Shown: positions 1-6,198 of the stretch, one piece after another
How positions within the stretch are numbered: the first letter of the stretch is position 1
Layout of the letters: each line of letters begins with the position of its first letter
IMG/VR virus record: IMGVR_UViG_3300034812_000383
Span: 1-22,144 of that record
Source of the DNA: a virus
DNA length: 22,144 nt
Direction: 5' to 3' (one strand)
Translations under genes and position numbers: made by a program
Notes under the pieces: generated by a model
Told to the model about the DNA's origin: nothing
Seen by the model: the letters and a program-made list of their open reading frames with translations, nothing else
The model's database searches: none

Positions 1-47
1 AGAATTACATGGAGTTTATGGTGGATACAAAAAAAAGAATTGATGGA

Positions 48-1178
48 ATGACAGTGTTCAATTCCAACAAAACTGATCTTAAAAAACAACCAATGTTCTT
101 TGGAGCCCCTCTTGGGGTCCAAAGATACGATACATATAAGTATCCAATTTTTGACAAACTGACTCAGCAACAACTGGGTTATTTCTGGAGACCAGAAGAA
201 GTATCATTGCAGAAGGATCGTGCGGACTATCAGACATTACGCCCAGAGCAAAAGCACATTTTTACCAGCAATCTTAAATACCAGATCATGCTGGATTCTG
301 TACAAGGGAGGGGTCCTGGGATGGCTTTTATCCCTTATTGTTCACTACCCGAACTAGAAGCTTGTATGACTATTTGGGAAACTATGGAGATGATCCATAG
401 TCGCTCATACACATACATCATTAAGAATGTCTATCCAGATCCTTCAGAAGTATTTGATACTATTCTTGATGATGAAAGAATCTTGAAACGTGCTGAAACT
501 GTTACTAAAGCATATGACGAGTTGATTAGTCAAGCTCACATATATGATACAGGTAATCTGTGGAGACAAGATTGGAAAGATTCTCCAACTTCTATGTGGG
601 AGGTAAAGGAACTGAAGCGTAAACTGTATCGTGCAGTGATGAATGTTAATATCCTTGAGGGTATTCGTTTCTATGTTTCATTTGCATGTACGTTTGCATT
701 TGGTGAACTGAAACTTATGGAAGGTTCAGCAAAAATTATCTCACTGATTGCTCGTGACGAAAGTCAACACCTAGTAATCACCCAAAACATTCTAAAGAAC
801 TGGGCGAATGGTGATGATCCTGAGATGTTAGAAATCATGCAGGAAGAAGAAGAGAATGTCTATCAGATGTTTAAAGACACTGTAGAAGAAGAGAAGGATT
901 GGGCAGAATATCTCTTCAAAGATGGATCTATGATTGGTTTGAATGCTAAACTACTCGATTCTTATGTTGAGTATATTGCTAACCGTCGTATGAAAGCAAT
1001 TGGTTTAAAACCAATCTTTGATACTCCTATGTCAAACAATCCATTACCTTGGACACAACATTGGTTGAACTCCAAGATGATGCAGAATGCTCCTCAGGAA
1101 ACTGAGATTGAATCTTATGTCATTGGAGGTATTAAACAGGATGTTAAGAAGGATACGTTCGCTGGTTTCCAATTGTGA
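48..1178 (+). CDS. nrdB: Ribonucleotide reductase class I beta subunit (NrdB)
   Basis: Small subunit of class I ribonucleotide reductase; it carries the di-iron/tyrosyl radical that starts reduction of ribonucleotides to deoxynucleotides with NrdA. Numbered from ATG 48, the di-iron ligands D83, E114, H117, E204, E238 and H241 and the radical tyrosine Y121 (in SRSY) all fall within one residue of the E. coli NrdB positions, so nothing essential is missing (376 aa). The frame is open back to ATG 9 and ATG 18. I prefer ATG 48 because the protein then begins MTVFN, like its family as I remember it, and because another frame (ending YGGYKKKN, stop at 41-43) may be the tail of the preceding gene. 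No clear ribosome site marks any of the three starts. A GTG-started gene overlaps its stop. The phage nrdC-like gene lies at the far end of the window. Confidence 0.96.
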   Translation: MTVFNSNKTDLKKQPMFFGAPLGVQRYDTYKYPIFDKLTQQQLGYFWRPEEVSLQKDRADYQTLRPEQKHIFTSNLKYQIMLDSVQGRGPGMAFIPYCSLPELEACMTIWETMEMIHSRSYTYIIKNVYPDPSEVFDTILDDERILKRAETVTKAYDELISQAHIYDTGNLWRQDWKDSPTSMWEVKELKRKLYRAVMNVNILEGIRFYVSFACTFAFGELKLMEGSAKIISLIARDESQHLVITQNILKNWANGDDPEMLEIMQEEEENVYQMFKDTVEEEKDWAEYLFKDGSMIGLNAKLLDSYVEYIANRRMKAIGLKPIFDTPMSNNPLPWTQHWLNSKMMQNAPQETEIESYVIGGIKQDVKKDTFAGFQL

Positions 1179-1342
1179 CGAATTATTCTTTGCCTGGTTG
1201 GAGGGAAAAGATCCTAAAATCAAACCTTCCAACCCAAGCGGAGAGAGACCTACTATCAAGAGGTCCGTCAAGTCTCGCTCAAGCCTGGAGAATGCAGGCA
1301 ATAAAATACAAATACCAGATCCATGGGATTAAGGAGCCGTAA
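1175..1342 (+). CDS. Small conserved-looking protein, GTG start, overlapping nrdB stop
   Basis: A 55-residue protein starting MTNYSLPGWREK and ending HGIKEP. It begins at GTG 1175, giving a GTGA start/stop overlap with nrdB like the ATGA junctions elsewhere in this window. Its stop codon TAA is the loop of the terminator hairpin that follows. The composition is protein-like (PTQAERDLL, a Trp- and Tyr-bearing helix near AQAWRMQAIKYKY). A longer open frame at 1087-1332 covers the same bases but lies mostly inside nrdB and has lower-quality composition. I cannot name a family. It is probably co-transcribed and translationally coupled with nrdB. Confidence 0.65.
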   Translation: MTNYSLPGWREKILKSNLPTQAERDLLSRGPSSLAQAWRMQAIKYKYQIHGIKEP

Positions 1343-1356
1343 GGCTCCTTTTTTTA
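1331..1356 (+). terminator. Rho-independent terminator after nrdB unit
   Basis: A perfect 8-bp stem AAGGAGCC/GGCTCCTT with GTAA loop, followed by a run of T. It ends the nrdB transcript. The last codons of the small GTG-started gene are inside the stem. Confidence 0.9.
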
Positions 1357-1366
1357 TATCTAAATA
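1357..1366 (+). promoter_or_regulatory. T4-type late promoter variant TATCTAAATA
   Basis: TATCTAAATA followed by CTTAAGG, 21 bases upstream of the ATG at 1388 and just after a terminator. The same 10-mer occurs twice more, facing outward, at 5656-5665 (minus) and 5699-5708 (plus). T4-like late promoters are TATAAATA; cyanophage versions are known to vary at the first bases. Confidence 0.6.
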
Positions 1367-1387
1367 CTTAAGGTAATAAAAAAGCAT

Positions 1388-1705
1388 ATGTTGTCTACAC
1401 AATACCGTCTAAGGATGGAGTTTATTTGCACAAAGATTGCCAACAACGAAGAGGTAAAAATTGAAGATATGATCTGGGCGCAGAAATTAGCTAAGTCTAA
1501 TAAATCTGCTGAAGCCATGTTACGTATGGCCAGGAGGAAAGCAACCTCTCCAGACGCGCCTGAGGGTGGCTTAGATGATTTTATGAATAGGATGGATATT
1601 GGCGATCCCGATCCATCCAATCACAGGTCAGGGTTCGGTAGTGTGGATGAAATTGTTGAATGGTTTCATCAGGAAAAAACAGATGACTGGCGCCAGAGGG
1701 ATTGA
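1388..1705 (+). CDS. Conserved phage hypothetical protein
   Basis: A 105-residue soluble, charged protein. The N-terminal half is helical (residues about 4-50, rich in Lys, Glu and Ala); the C-terminal half is acidic and polar with the stretch DFMNRMDIGDPDP and a Trp pair near the end. No signal peptide, membrane span or catalytic motif is visible and I do not recognise a function. It stands alone between a terminator/late promoter and the sigma70-like promoter whose -35 box overlaps its stop codon. It may be a virion or assembly protein if the late promoter is real; that is inference. Confidence 0.8.
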   Translation: MLSTQYRLRMEFICTKIANNEEVKIEDMIWAQKLAKSNKSAEAMLRMARRKATSPDAPEGGLDDFMNRMDIGDPDPSNHRSGFGSVDEIVEWFHQEKTDDWRQRD

Positions 1706-1730
1706 CACATCTGTTGAATATCAGTAGAAT
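1702..1730 (+). promoter_or_regulatory. Sigma70-type promoter, -35 overlapping stop codon
   Basis: TTGACA (1702-1707), 17-base spacer, TAGAAT (1725-1730), about 50 bases upstream of the nuclease-like gene. The TGA of the preceding gene is part of the -35 box. An 8-bp inverted repeat TATAGCTT/AAGCTATA (about 1757-1779) lies between promoter and start codon and could be a leader hairpin. Confidence 0.75.
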
Positions 1731-1781
1731 AACTCTGCTAGGGTTCAAGGGAACTATATAGCTTAAATTTAAAGCTATAAT

Positions 1782-2114
1782 ATGAAACCTCAAAGTGCAA
1801 AGGCGAAAGGTAGAAATTTACAGAAGTGGGTTAGAGAACAACTCATTGAAAGATTAGATATTCATCCTGAGGATGTTGAATCTAGATCTATGGGTGCTGG
1901 TGGAGAGGATTTAATTATGGCACGTGCTGCCAGAGAAAAGTTTCCACATAGTATTGAATGTAAGAATGTAGAAAAATTAAATGTATGGGACGCTTACGAT
2001 CAGGCAAAAGCTAATTGTGGTAAGTATGAACCTCTTGTGGTTATGAAAAAGAATCATAAAAAACCACTAGTTGTTGTGGATGCAGAATATTTTATTAGCC
2101 TTTTTAATAAATAG
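1782..2114 (+). CDS. PD-(D/E)XK nuclease-like protein (resolvase/VRR-type)
   Basis: A 110-residue protein with the layout of a small PD-(D/E)XK nuclease: a basic N-terminal helix with KGR and Q (residues 9-14), an Asp in GGED (D43), then the strand IECK (E59, K61), then a helix with W69 and Q74 and a strand ending VVMKKN. This fits the Holliday-junction-resolvase/VRR-NUC-like phage nucleases. Such a protein could act in recombination, branch trimming or host DNA breakdown; which one cannot be said. It has its own sigma70-type promoter, suggesting early expression. Confidence 0.75.
   Translation: MKPQSAKAKGRNLQKWVREQLIERLDIHPEDVESRSMGAGGEDLIMARAAREKFPHSIECKNVEKLNVWDAYDQAKANCGKYEPLVVMKKNHKKPLVVVDAEYFISLFNK
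2106..2113 (+). promoter_or_regulatory. T4-type late promoter AATAAATA
   Basis: AATAAATA matches the NATAAATA cyanophage late motif. It lies 22 bases before the ATG at 2136 and overlaps the end of the nuclease-like gene. It would drive the four-gene membrane/secreted operon. Confidence 0.5.
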
Positions 2115-2135
2115 GGCTGCCTTACCTTTTTTAAT

Positions 2136-2420
2136 ATGGAGTCAAATCCACAGAAGAAAGAGGAAACCAAAAAGGAAAATAAATTTGAGTGGGCTGATGA
2201 AGGGGTATCTACCCTGGTACGTGTTGTTATTTTAGGCTGGTCAGCATCAATCCTGACCCTTAATTATGTAACTGTTCCTGGTATTCCTCAGAAAAACATC
2301 GATCCAACTTTTATAGCATCTGTCTTTACTGGCACGCTAGCTACTTTTGGAGTTATGCCTGCTAAAAAGAAGGATGAAGAAAAATCTAAAGAGGAAAAAA
2401 CTGATGCAAAAATTAATTAA
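2136..2420 (+). CDS. Small two-span membrane protein, possible holin
   Basis: A 94-residue protein with a charged N-terminus (Lys/Glu, residues 1-20), a hydrophobic segment around 28-48, a short loop with GIPQKNIDP, a second hydrophobic segment around 58-73 and a highly charged Lys/Glu C-terminus. Two spans, short length and a charged C-terminal tail are the general layout of class II phage holins. No homolog is recognised, so this is only a candidate. It is first in a tightly packed operon: the next gene starts 17 bases before its stop. Confidence 0.75.
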   Translation: MESNPQKKEETKKENKFEWADEGVSTLVRVVILGWSASILTLNYVTVPGIPQKNIDPTFIASVFTGTLATFGVMPAKKKDEEKSKEEKTDAKIN

Positions 2421-2661
2421 TATTCTCGCTCTTGCTTCTTTTGCTGTATCTGCTTCTATTGTTGGTGCAGGTACATATCTCTATCTTAATAAAGATGTAT
2501 TAATTGAAGATGCAAGAAACAATGTAACTAAGGCTGCTACCGAAGCAATTACTGATGCGCTTCCTGGTTTAGTTAACTCAGCAATGCCTAAGTTACCATC
2601 CGCTACTGGTGGTGCAATTCCAACTGGTGGTATGACTGGTCCTGATATTCGATTACCATGA
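2404..2661 (+). CDS. Small exported or anchored protein
   Basis: An 85-residue protein starting MQKLINILALASFAVSAS, an N-terminal hydrophobic segment (residues 4-28) that could be a signal peptide or an anchor. A helical middle (DARNNVTKAATEAITDAL) and a Gly/Pro/Thr-rich C-terminus follow. I choose ATG 2404; the frame is open further upstream, but that part is out-of-frame sequence of the preceding gene. It overlaps both neighbours, so translation is probably coupled. Function unknown. Confidence 0.75.
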   Translation: MQKLINILALASFAVSASIVGAGTYLYLNKDVLIEDARNNVTKAATEAITDALPGLVNSAMPKLPSATGGAIPTGGMTGPDIRLP

Positions 2662-3242
2662 CAAAACCTTCTCCATTAAAAATAACAGCTATCGCATTAG
2701 GTGCGGTTGTAGGAATTTCTCATGTAGGATTACTCGGTTATGTTCTGAGAGACAATACTCCTACAGTTAAACAAGTTCCTACTATCAATATTCCCCGTGG
2801 TGATTATTCTTCTTACACTATTAAAGCGGGTAAAGATGGATATGAAATAGAATACCGTGCTAACGATCCTGCTATTTTAGAATCAGAAAGATCTCTACAT
2901 CTTGATAAAGATAAGAGAGGATGGTTCGGTGGAGGTTCTGAAGTACGGAATGAGTATCGTCGTGATCAATATACTATGGACGGAACCCGTAATATCGGAG
3001 GAGGTGAAATAGGTGAAGTGGGAAAGACAGGAGGTGTCAGCGCCGAGTGTTTAGTGGCAGACGCTGGGGCCCGATCACAAGGTGCGATGGCGGGAACTAG
3101 TATTGCTGCTGGTATCGGTGTTCCTGCTGTTGCTAGTATTCCATACATCGGTTGGTTAGCTGGTGGGTGGATGTTACTCCTAGGACAGAAAGCAGGATCT
3201 GAATTAGGATCACAAGTTGGTAGTGTATTTAATGATTGCTAA
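2658..3242 (+). CDS. Membrane-associated protein with Gly-rich hydrophobic C-terminus
   Basis: A 194-residue protein. Residues 8-30 form one hydrophobic N-terminal span. The middle (35-120) is polar, with many Tyr, Asp and Arg. The C-terminal 60 residues are Gly/Ala-rich and hydrophobic (about 140-178), with Cys at 131 and at the penultimate position. The glycine-zipper-like C-terminus suggests membrane insertion or oligomer packing. ATGA overlap upstream and TAATG overlap downstream. No family recognised. Confidence 0.75.
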   Translation: MTKPSPLKITAIALGAVVGISHVGLLGYVLRDNTPTVKQVPTINIPRGDYSSYTIKAGKDGYEIEYRANDPAILESERSLHLDKDKRGWFGGGSEVRNEYRRDQYTMDGTRNIGGGEIGEVGKTGGVSAECLVADAGARSQGAMAGTSIAAGIGVPAVASIPYIGWLAGGWMLLLGQKAGSELGSQVGSVFNDC

Positions 3243-4060
3243 TGGATATTCCAGAAATTCGAGTTGATAATTTAGATATTAGAACAACTAAATTAGATAT
3301 TAAATCAATTGAAATTGTTGATGTATTGAATGCACCATCATCATCGATACCAGTTGCGCCTCCAGTTGTTCTTAATGTAGGTATACCAGTTGTTGATATG
3401 CCTGGTTGCGTAGAGGCGCATGAAACTAATAACGTAAAGAATGATAAAATCAATGAAGACGATTCAAACGGTCTGGTCACGTACTGCGATACTGGTCTTC
3501 CTGGTTTCAATCCTATTTCTTTTGAACCTGAGCAGATGATATTTACTGGTGAGGCTGAAGTGCCACCAGTAAAACCACCAGAGTCTCCAGAAGTTCCTGA
3601 AGCACCAGAAGTTAAACCACCACCAGTCAAGTCTGCAACAATAGAGTGTCCAACGCCTGCTCAAGACGCAAAAGAACCCGTCGGCACATTGGTCAACGGG
3701 TTCAGAGAAAAAGTTACTGGATATAAACTAATAGGAAATGAATGTATTCAGGAAACTGAACCAGTTCCTATTCAAGTACAATTAGTAGAAGGATTACCTA
3801 GCGCTGGTGCGGTGACCGCCACCGCTTCGATTGCTGTTGTTGCGACGACTTCTGCACTGCTCGCAAAACCTCTTGCTGACCTTCTGTTAAAAGTGGTGAA
3901 ACCTGCTGTGAAGAAAGTGATGAAGAAGATTGCTGCGATAAGGGGGAAGACTCTCCCTGTCCAGTCCGTGAAGGAACGTCAGGTTGAACAACGTCAGAGG
4001 AATCATGCGATTCGTGCTCTTCGTGAGGTTTTACCGAAGAAGAAGAAACCGAAGGGATAG
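3242..4060 (+). CDS. Pro-rich protein with C-terminal membrane segment and basic tail
   Basis: A 272-residue protein starting at ATG 3242, whose A is shared with the previous stop codon; an in-frame TTG lies at 3236. The N-terminal part has repeated D-I/L-D-I spacing (residues 2-30). A Pro/Glu/Val-rich linker with PP and PEVPEAPEV repeats follows (about 108-130), then Cys-bearing modules and a hydrophobic span (about 190-215, Ala/Val/Leu) followed by a strongly basic helix and tail ending KKKKPKG. The Pro/Glu-rich spacer looks like a periplasm-spanning linker. The last 263 bases lie antisense to the 3' end of the leftward gene. Function unknown; possibly an envelope-spanning or virion protein. 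Confidence 0.78.
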   Translation: MDIPEIRVDNLDIRTTKLDIKSIEIVDVLNAPSSSIPVAPPVVLNVGIPVVDMPGCVEAHETNNVKNDKINEDDSNGLVTYCDTGLPGFNPISFEPEQMIFTGEAEVPPVKPPESPEVPEAPEVKPPPVKSATIECPTPAQDAKEPVGTLVNGFREKVTGYKLIGNECIQETEPVPIQVQLVEGLPSAGAVTATASIAVVATTSALLAKPLADLLLKVVKPAVKKVMKKIAAIRGKTLPVQSVKERQVEQRQRNHAIRALREVLPKKKKPKG

Positions 4061-4841
4061 CATGAACGTGTGGGTGTGTATGTCCTGGTGGATTATTTAC
4101 CAACACATCGGCACAAATTTTATAATAGGGACTCTTGGGGTGGAATTGAATACCACGTAGCATCAAATCGCCACAGTTCTTAAGTCTTGCTATTTCAAAA
4201 TCCAATCTCTTATTAGCAGTTAGTTGTTGCATCATTTCGATGTTAGCAGCTGCTGCTTCTTTACATTGTTCTTGTAACTTATTATCTAATGGTCTAGACC
4301 ATGTAGCAGAAAAACCTATTGATAGGTTAGTATTATTCTTTTGACCTGTTCTAACTGGAACTTGATAAAGCACTGATCCTGGATTATCCGGTGCTCCGTC
4401 TTCATCTAGATCACGCATGTCATAAACATTATCAAAGTATTGATCCTCAAATGGATGTTGTTGTGATAAAGACCCCGTTACATACGGGGTAACATTCATA
4501 GTTGGTCCCTGGCATTGAATTCCTCCGCCATAAGTATTTGTGATATAGGGACCTTGTAAAACCTGGATCGCTTGATTAGTAACAGAGCCTGAAGAATTAG
4601 CAACAGGAGCAGCTGTGGCGCTAACACCACCCACAGTCTCAGCGATTGCTTGAGATGGAAATAATACACTTAAACCTATTGCGAGAAGATACTTGTAGTG
4701 TCCGTTATACTTTGAACCTCTGTCACTCTTTCTATAATTGTATGGTTGCTTAGCCCTGGACCTTGATAGGTTTCGGTGAATTGAAAAGCAGCCCCTGGTG
4801 TTGTTTGTGTGAATTGGGGTTTGGTGCTGATTCCTGTCCAT
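3798..4841 (-). CDS. Exported protein with Ser/Gln-rich tail; start unclear
   Basis: The core is recognisable as a secreted protein. A signal peptide (YLLAIGLSVLFPSQAIA, cut before ETVGG) sits about 50 residues into the open frame. A domain with CQGP, a Tyr/Asp-rich acidic loop, and a Cys-containing helix ending near HTHPHVHAIP follows. About the last 84 residues are Ser/Gln-rich, low in complexity, and coded entirely antisense to the end of the rightward gene. The only nearby in-frame ATG is at 4841, which would overlap the upstream leftward gene by 166 bases and put a poor-quality, basic leader ahead of the signal peptide. No ATG, GTG or TTG sits at the signal peptide itself (about 4700). 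The real start may be non-canonical or reached by frameshift. Third gene of the leftward exported set. Confidence 0.65.
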   Translation of the reverse strand: MDRNQHQTPIHTNNTRGCFSIHRNLSRSRAKQPYNYRKSDRGSKYNGHYKYLLAIGLSVLFPSQAIAETVGGVSATAAPVANSSGSVTNQAIQVLQGPYITNTYGGGIQCQGPTMNVTPYVTGSLSQQHPFEDQYFDNVYDMRDLDEDGAPDNPGSVLYQVPVRTGQKNNTNLSIGFSATWSRPLDNKLQEQCKEAAAANIEMMQQLTANKRLDFEIARLKNCGDLMLRGIQFHPKSPYYKICADVLVNNPPGHTHPHVHAIPSVSSSSVKPHEEHESHDSSDVVQPDVPSRTGQGESSPLSQQSSSSLSSQQVSPLLTEGQQEVLRAVQKSSQQQQSKRWRSPHQR

Positions 4842-5125
4842 GTTGATGTCACTCCGTCAATCGTTACATTGTTTGTTCCTGTCCCTGGAGACAGATTTCC
4901 ATTTGCTGTAACACCACTACCAGTTGCTGAATACTGGTATCCGGTGTTATAATCCATTGAATTAATGGTTTCAGTTATTTTCTGAGTCGTCTCTGTGTGA
5001 CTCGTCATTGAGCCCTGTGTGAAGTTTGGGACCACGGGGACCGCCTGGGCACTTGCAGCAGTAAGAGAGACTGCCACCACACTTATCACAGTAGATGTGA
5101 TTGTCTTTCCAAAATGGATGTTCAC
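4676..5125 (-). CDS. Exported Thr/Ser-rich protein, GTG start
   Basis: A 149-residue protein with an N-terminal signal peptide (TVISVVAVSLTAASAQA, cut before VPVV) and a Thr/Ser/Asn-rich, probably beta-structured mature part. I choose GTG 5125 because GAGGA lies 8 bases before it; an in-frame TTG at 5140 overlaps the upstream stop. Near the C-terminus it has GAAFQFTETYQGPG, closely resembling GAAFSFSQSYTQGD in the neighbouring gene, so the two are probably paralogs. Export and repetitive Thr/Ser composition suggest a periplasmic, outer-surface or virion-surface role; no function is known to me. Confidence 0.75.
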   Translation of the reverse strand: MNIHFGKTITSTVISVVAVSLTAASAQAVPVVPNFTQGSMTSHTETTQKITETINSMDYNTGYQYSATGSGVTANGNLSPGTGTNNVTIDGVTSTWTGISTKPQFTQTTPGAAFQFTETYQGPGLSNHTIIERVTEVQSITDTTSIFSQ

Positions 5126-5136
5126 GGGGATTGTCC

Positions 5137-5640
5137 TCAATCAATTACCGTGATCTCTGATACAAATTGTCCGATTCCACTTGTTCCGGCGCCTCCTGCG
5201 GTGACTGTGAGGACTCCAGCAGAGGTGACAGTTCCAGCAAGGCTTCCAGGAGTACCTGCAGTGTAAGAAGTGGTGTTAGAAAAGTTAGGCACTGTACCTA
5301 CCGTTGCAGCACTAGTTGGAACAGCATCACCTTGAGTGTATGATTGACTAAAGGAGAATGCAGCTCCTGCTGTATCTTGAGTAGCAGCGATAGTACCTGG
5401 TGCATAGATACCAGAAGTGATAGTACCAGCAGAAACAGTTCCTGCAGTATTACCATCAGTAGTATCTATATTAGATCCAGAGATACTAAATGTTGAGCCA
5501 ATTCTAGTTGCTTGTGTTCTTGCTGCATCTACGGTCAGCTGAACACTAGAAGCGTGTTTGGATACTATACCACCAGCGTGTGCTGCTGATGTTGTCATCA
5601 ATAACATTACGAGTGGAAGAATTTTATTCATAACGCTCAT
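5137..5640 (-). CDS. Exported Ala/Thr/Gly-rich beta protein
   Basis: A 167-residue protein with a clear signal peptide (residues 1-22, KILPLVMLLMTTSAAHA, cut before GGIV) and a mature part made of short Thr/Ser/Gly/Ala-rich strands (SAGTITSGIYAPGTIAA). GAAFSFSQSY at about 93-102 is shared with the downstream paralog. First gene of the leftward operon, 15 bases after the minus-strand TATCTAAATA late motif; a second ATG lies at codon 4. Composition resembles surface-exposed, repeat-like proteins. No family recognised. Confidence 0.75.
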   Translation of the reverse strand: MSVMNKILPLVMLLMTTSAAHAGGIVSKHASSVQLTVDAARTQATRIGSTFSISGSNIDTTDGNTAGTVSAGTITSGIYAPGTIAATQDTAGAAFSFSQSYTQGDAVPTSAATVGTVPNFSNTTSYTAGTPGSLAGTVTSAGVLTVTAGGAGTSGIGQFVSEITVID

Positions 5641-5655
5641 AGTTTGGACTGCTAT

Positions 5656-5665
5656 TATTTAGATA
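5656..5665 (-). promoter_or_regulatory. Late promoter TATCTAAATA driving leftward genes
   Basis: The minus strand reads TATCTAAATA 15 bases before the ATG of the leftward exported-protein operon. It is the mirror partner of the same 10-mer on the plus strand at 5699-5708. Confidence 0.65.
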
Positions 5666-5698
5666 CTCTCACATTTTAACATTAAAACATTATGGGGA

Positions 5699-5708
5699 TA
5701 TCTAAATA
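5699..5708 (+). promoter_or_regulatory. Late promoter TATCTAAATA driving rightward genes
   Basis: TATCTAAATA 20 bases before the ATG at 5729 and back-to-back with the minus-strand copy. Identical to the motif at 1357-1366. A TATAAT-like hexamer (5725-5730) also occurs but overlaps the start codon, so it is less likely to be used. Confidence 0.6.
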
Positions 5709-5728
5709 GCTTGAAATTATTGGTTATA

Positions 5729-5893
5729 ATGGCTAGGAATCAAATCACCAAGATTGACCTTATGTCAACCATCTACAAATGGAAAACTAGTTTATATGAC
5801 CATGGAAAATCAAATTTATCAATTGAAGCCCAAACAGGGTATCATGAGGCGCTTAATGACATTCTTGAATATCTCAAACAGTTCGGACGTTAA
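5729..5893 (+). CDS. Small hypothetical protein
   Basis: A 54-residue soluble protein beginning MARNQITKIDLMSTIYKWK and ending LEYLKQFGR; the C-terminal half (YHEALNDILEYL) looks like an amphipathic helix. I chose ATG 5729; the frame is open to a TTG at 5711, and ATG 5762 is also possible. It is the first gene after the rightward late promoter. No family recognised. Confidence 0.6.
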   Translation: MARNQITKIDLMSTIYKWKTSLYDHGKSNLSIEAQTGYHEALNDILEYLKQFGR

Positions 5894-5969
5894 TAGTAAC
5901 ATTACGGATGTTACAAATTCACCTGCAGATTGGGAGGATTTTTGGTATAATGAAGATGGAAGAAATTAA
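5856..5969 (+). CDS. Very small acidic protein
   Basis: A possible 37-residue gene starting at ATG 5856 with TGAGG six bases upstream and ending PADWEDFWYNEDGRN. The Trp/Asp/Glu-rich end looks like real protein. It overlaps both the preceding gene (38 bases) and the following gene (20 bases), which lowers confidence. No function can be given. Confidence 0.4.
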   Translation: MTFLNISNSSDVNSNITDVTNSPADWEDFWYNEDGRN

Positions 5970-6198
5970 ACCTTCTCACTACGTAACGGAAGAAAAGTGT
6001 CAGGAGATGATTGATGCTGCTATTACTCAGCACAATCGTAATGCGTCTATGATTAGTATGATCCTAGGGATTATATTTTTCGCACTCTTTGCTGATGGAT
6101 TCTTCAGAATAATTGGCATGATCCCTCCTTTCCTGGGGATCGATGTTAGTATCATCAAAGAAATTGTTCAGGAAGTTTTGGAAAAAATTCAATCATGA
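5950..6198 (+). CDS. Small membrane protein ahead of gnd
   Basis: An 82-residue protein with a polar N-terminus containing EEKCQEMIDAAI, one strong hydrophobic segment (about residues 36-58, MILGIIFFALFADGFFRIIG) and an amphipathic C-terminal helix (IIKEIVQEVLEKI). A GGAGG lies 12 bases before ATG 5950; a second ATG is at 5956. Its stop overlaps the gnd start as ATGA, so it probably shares the gnd/zwf transcript. No family recognised. Confidence 0.72.
   Translation: MKMEEIKPSHYVTEEKCQEMIDAAITQHNRNASMISMILGIIFFALFADGFFRIIGMIPPFLGIDVSIIKEIVQEVLEKIQS

Noticed and set aside
1087-1332. 81-residue open frame overlapping the nrdB end
   Set aside because: More than a third lies inside nrdB out of frame, and the GTG frame at 1175-1342 has better composition and a start/stop overlap typical of this genome.
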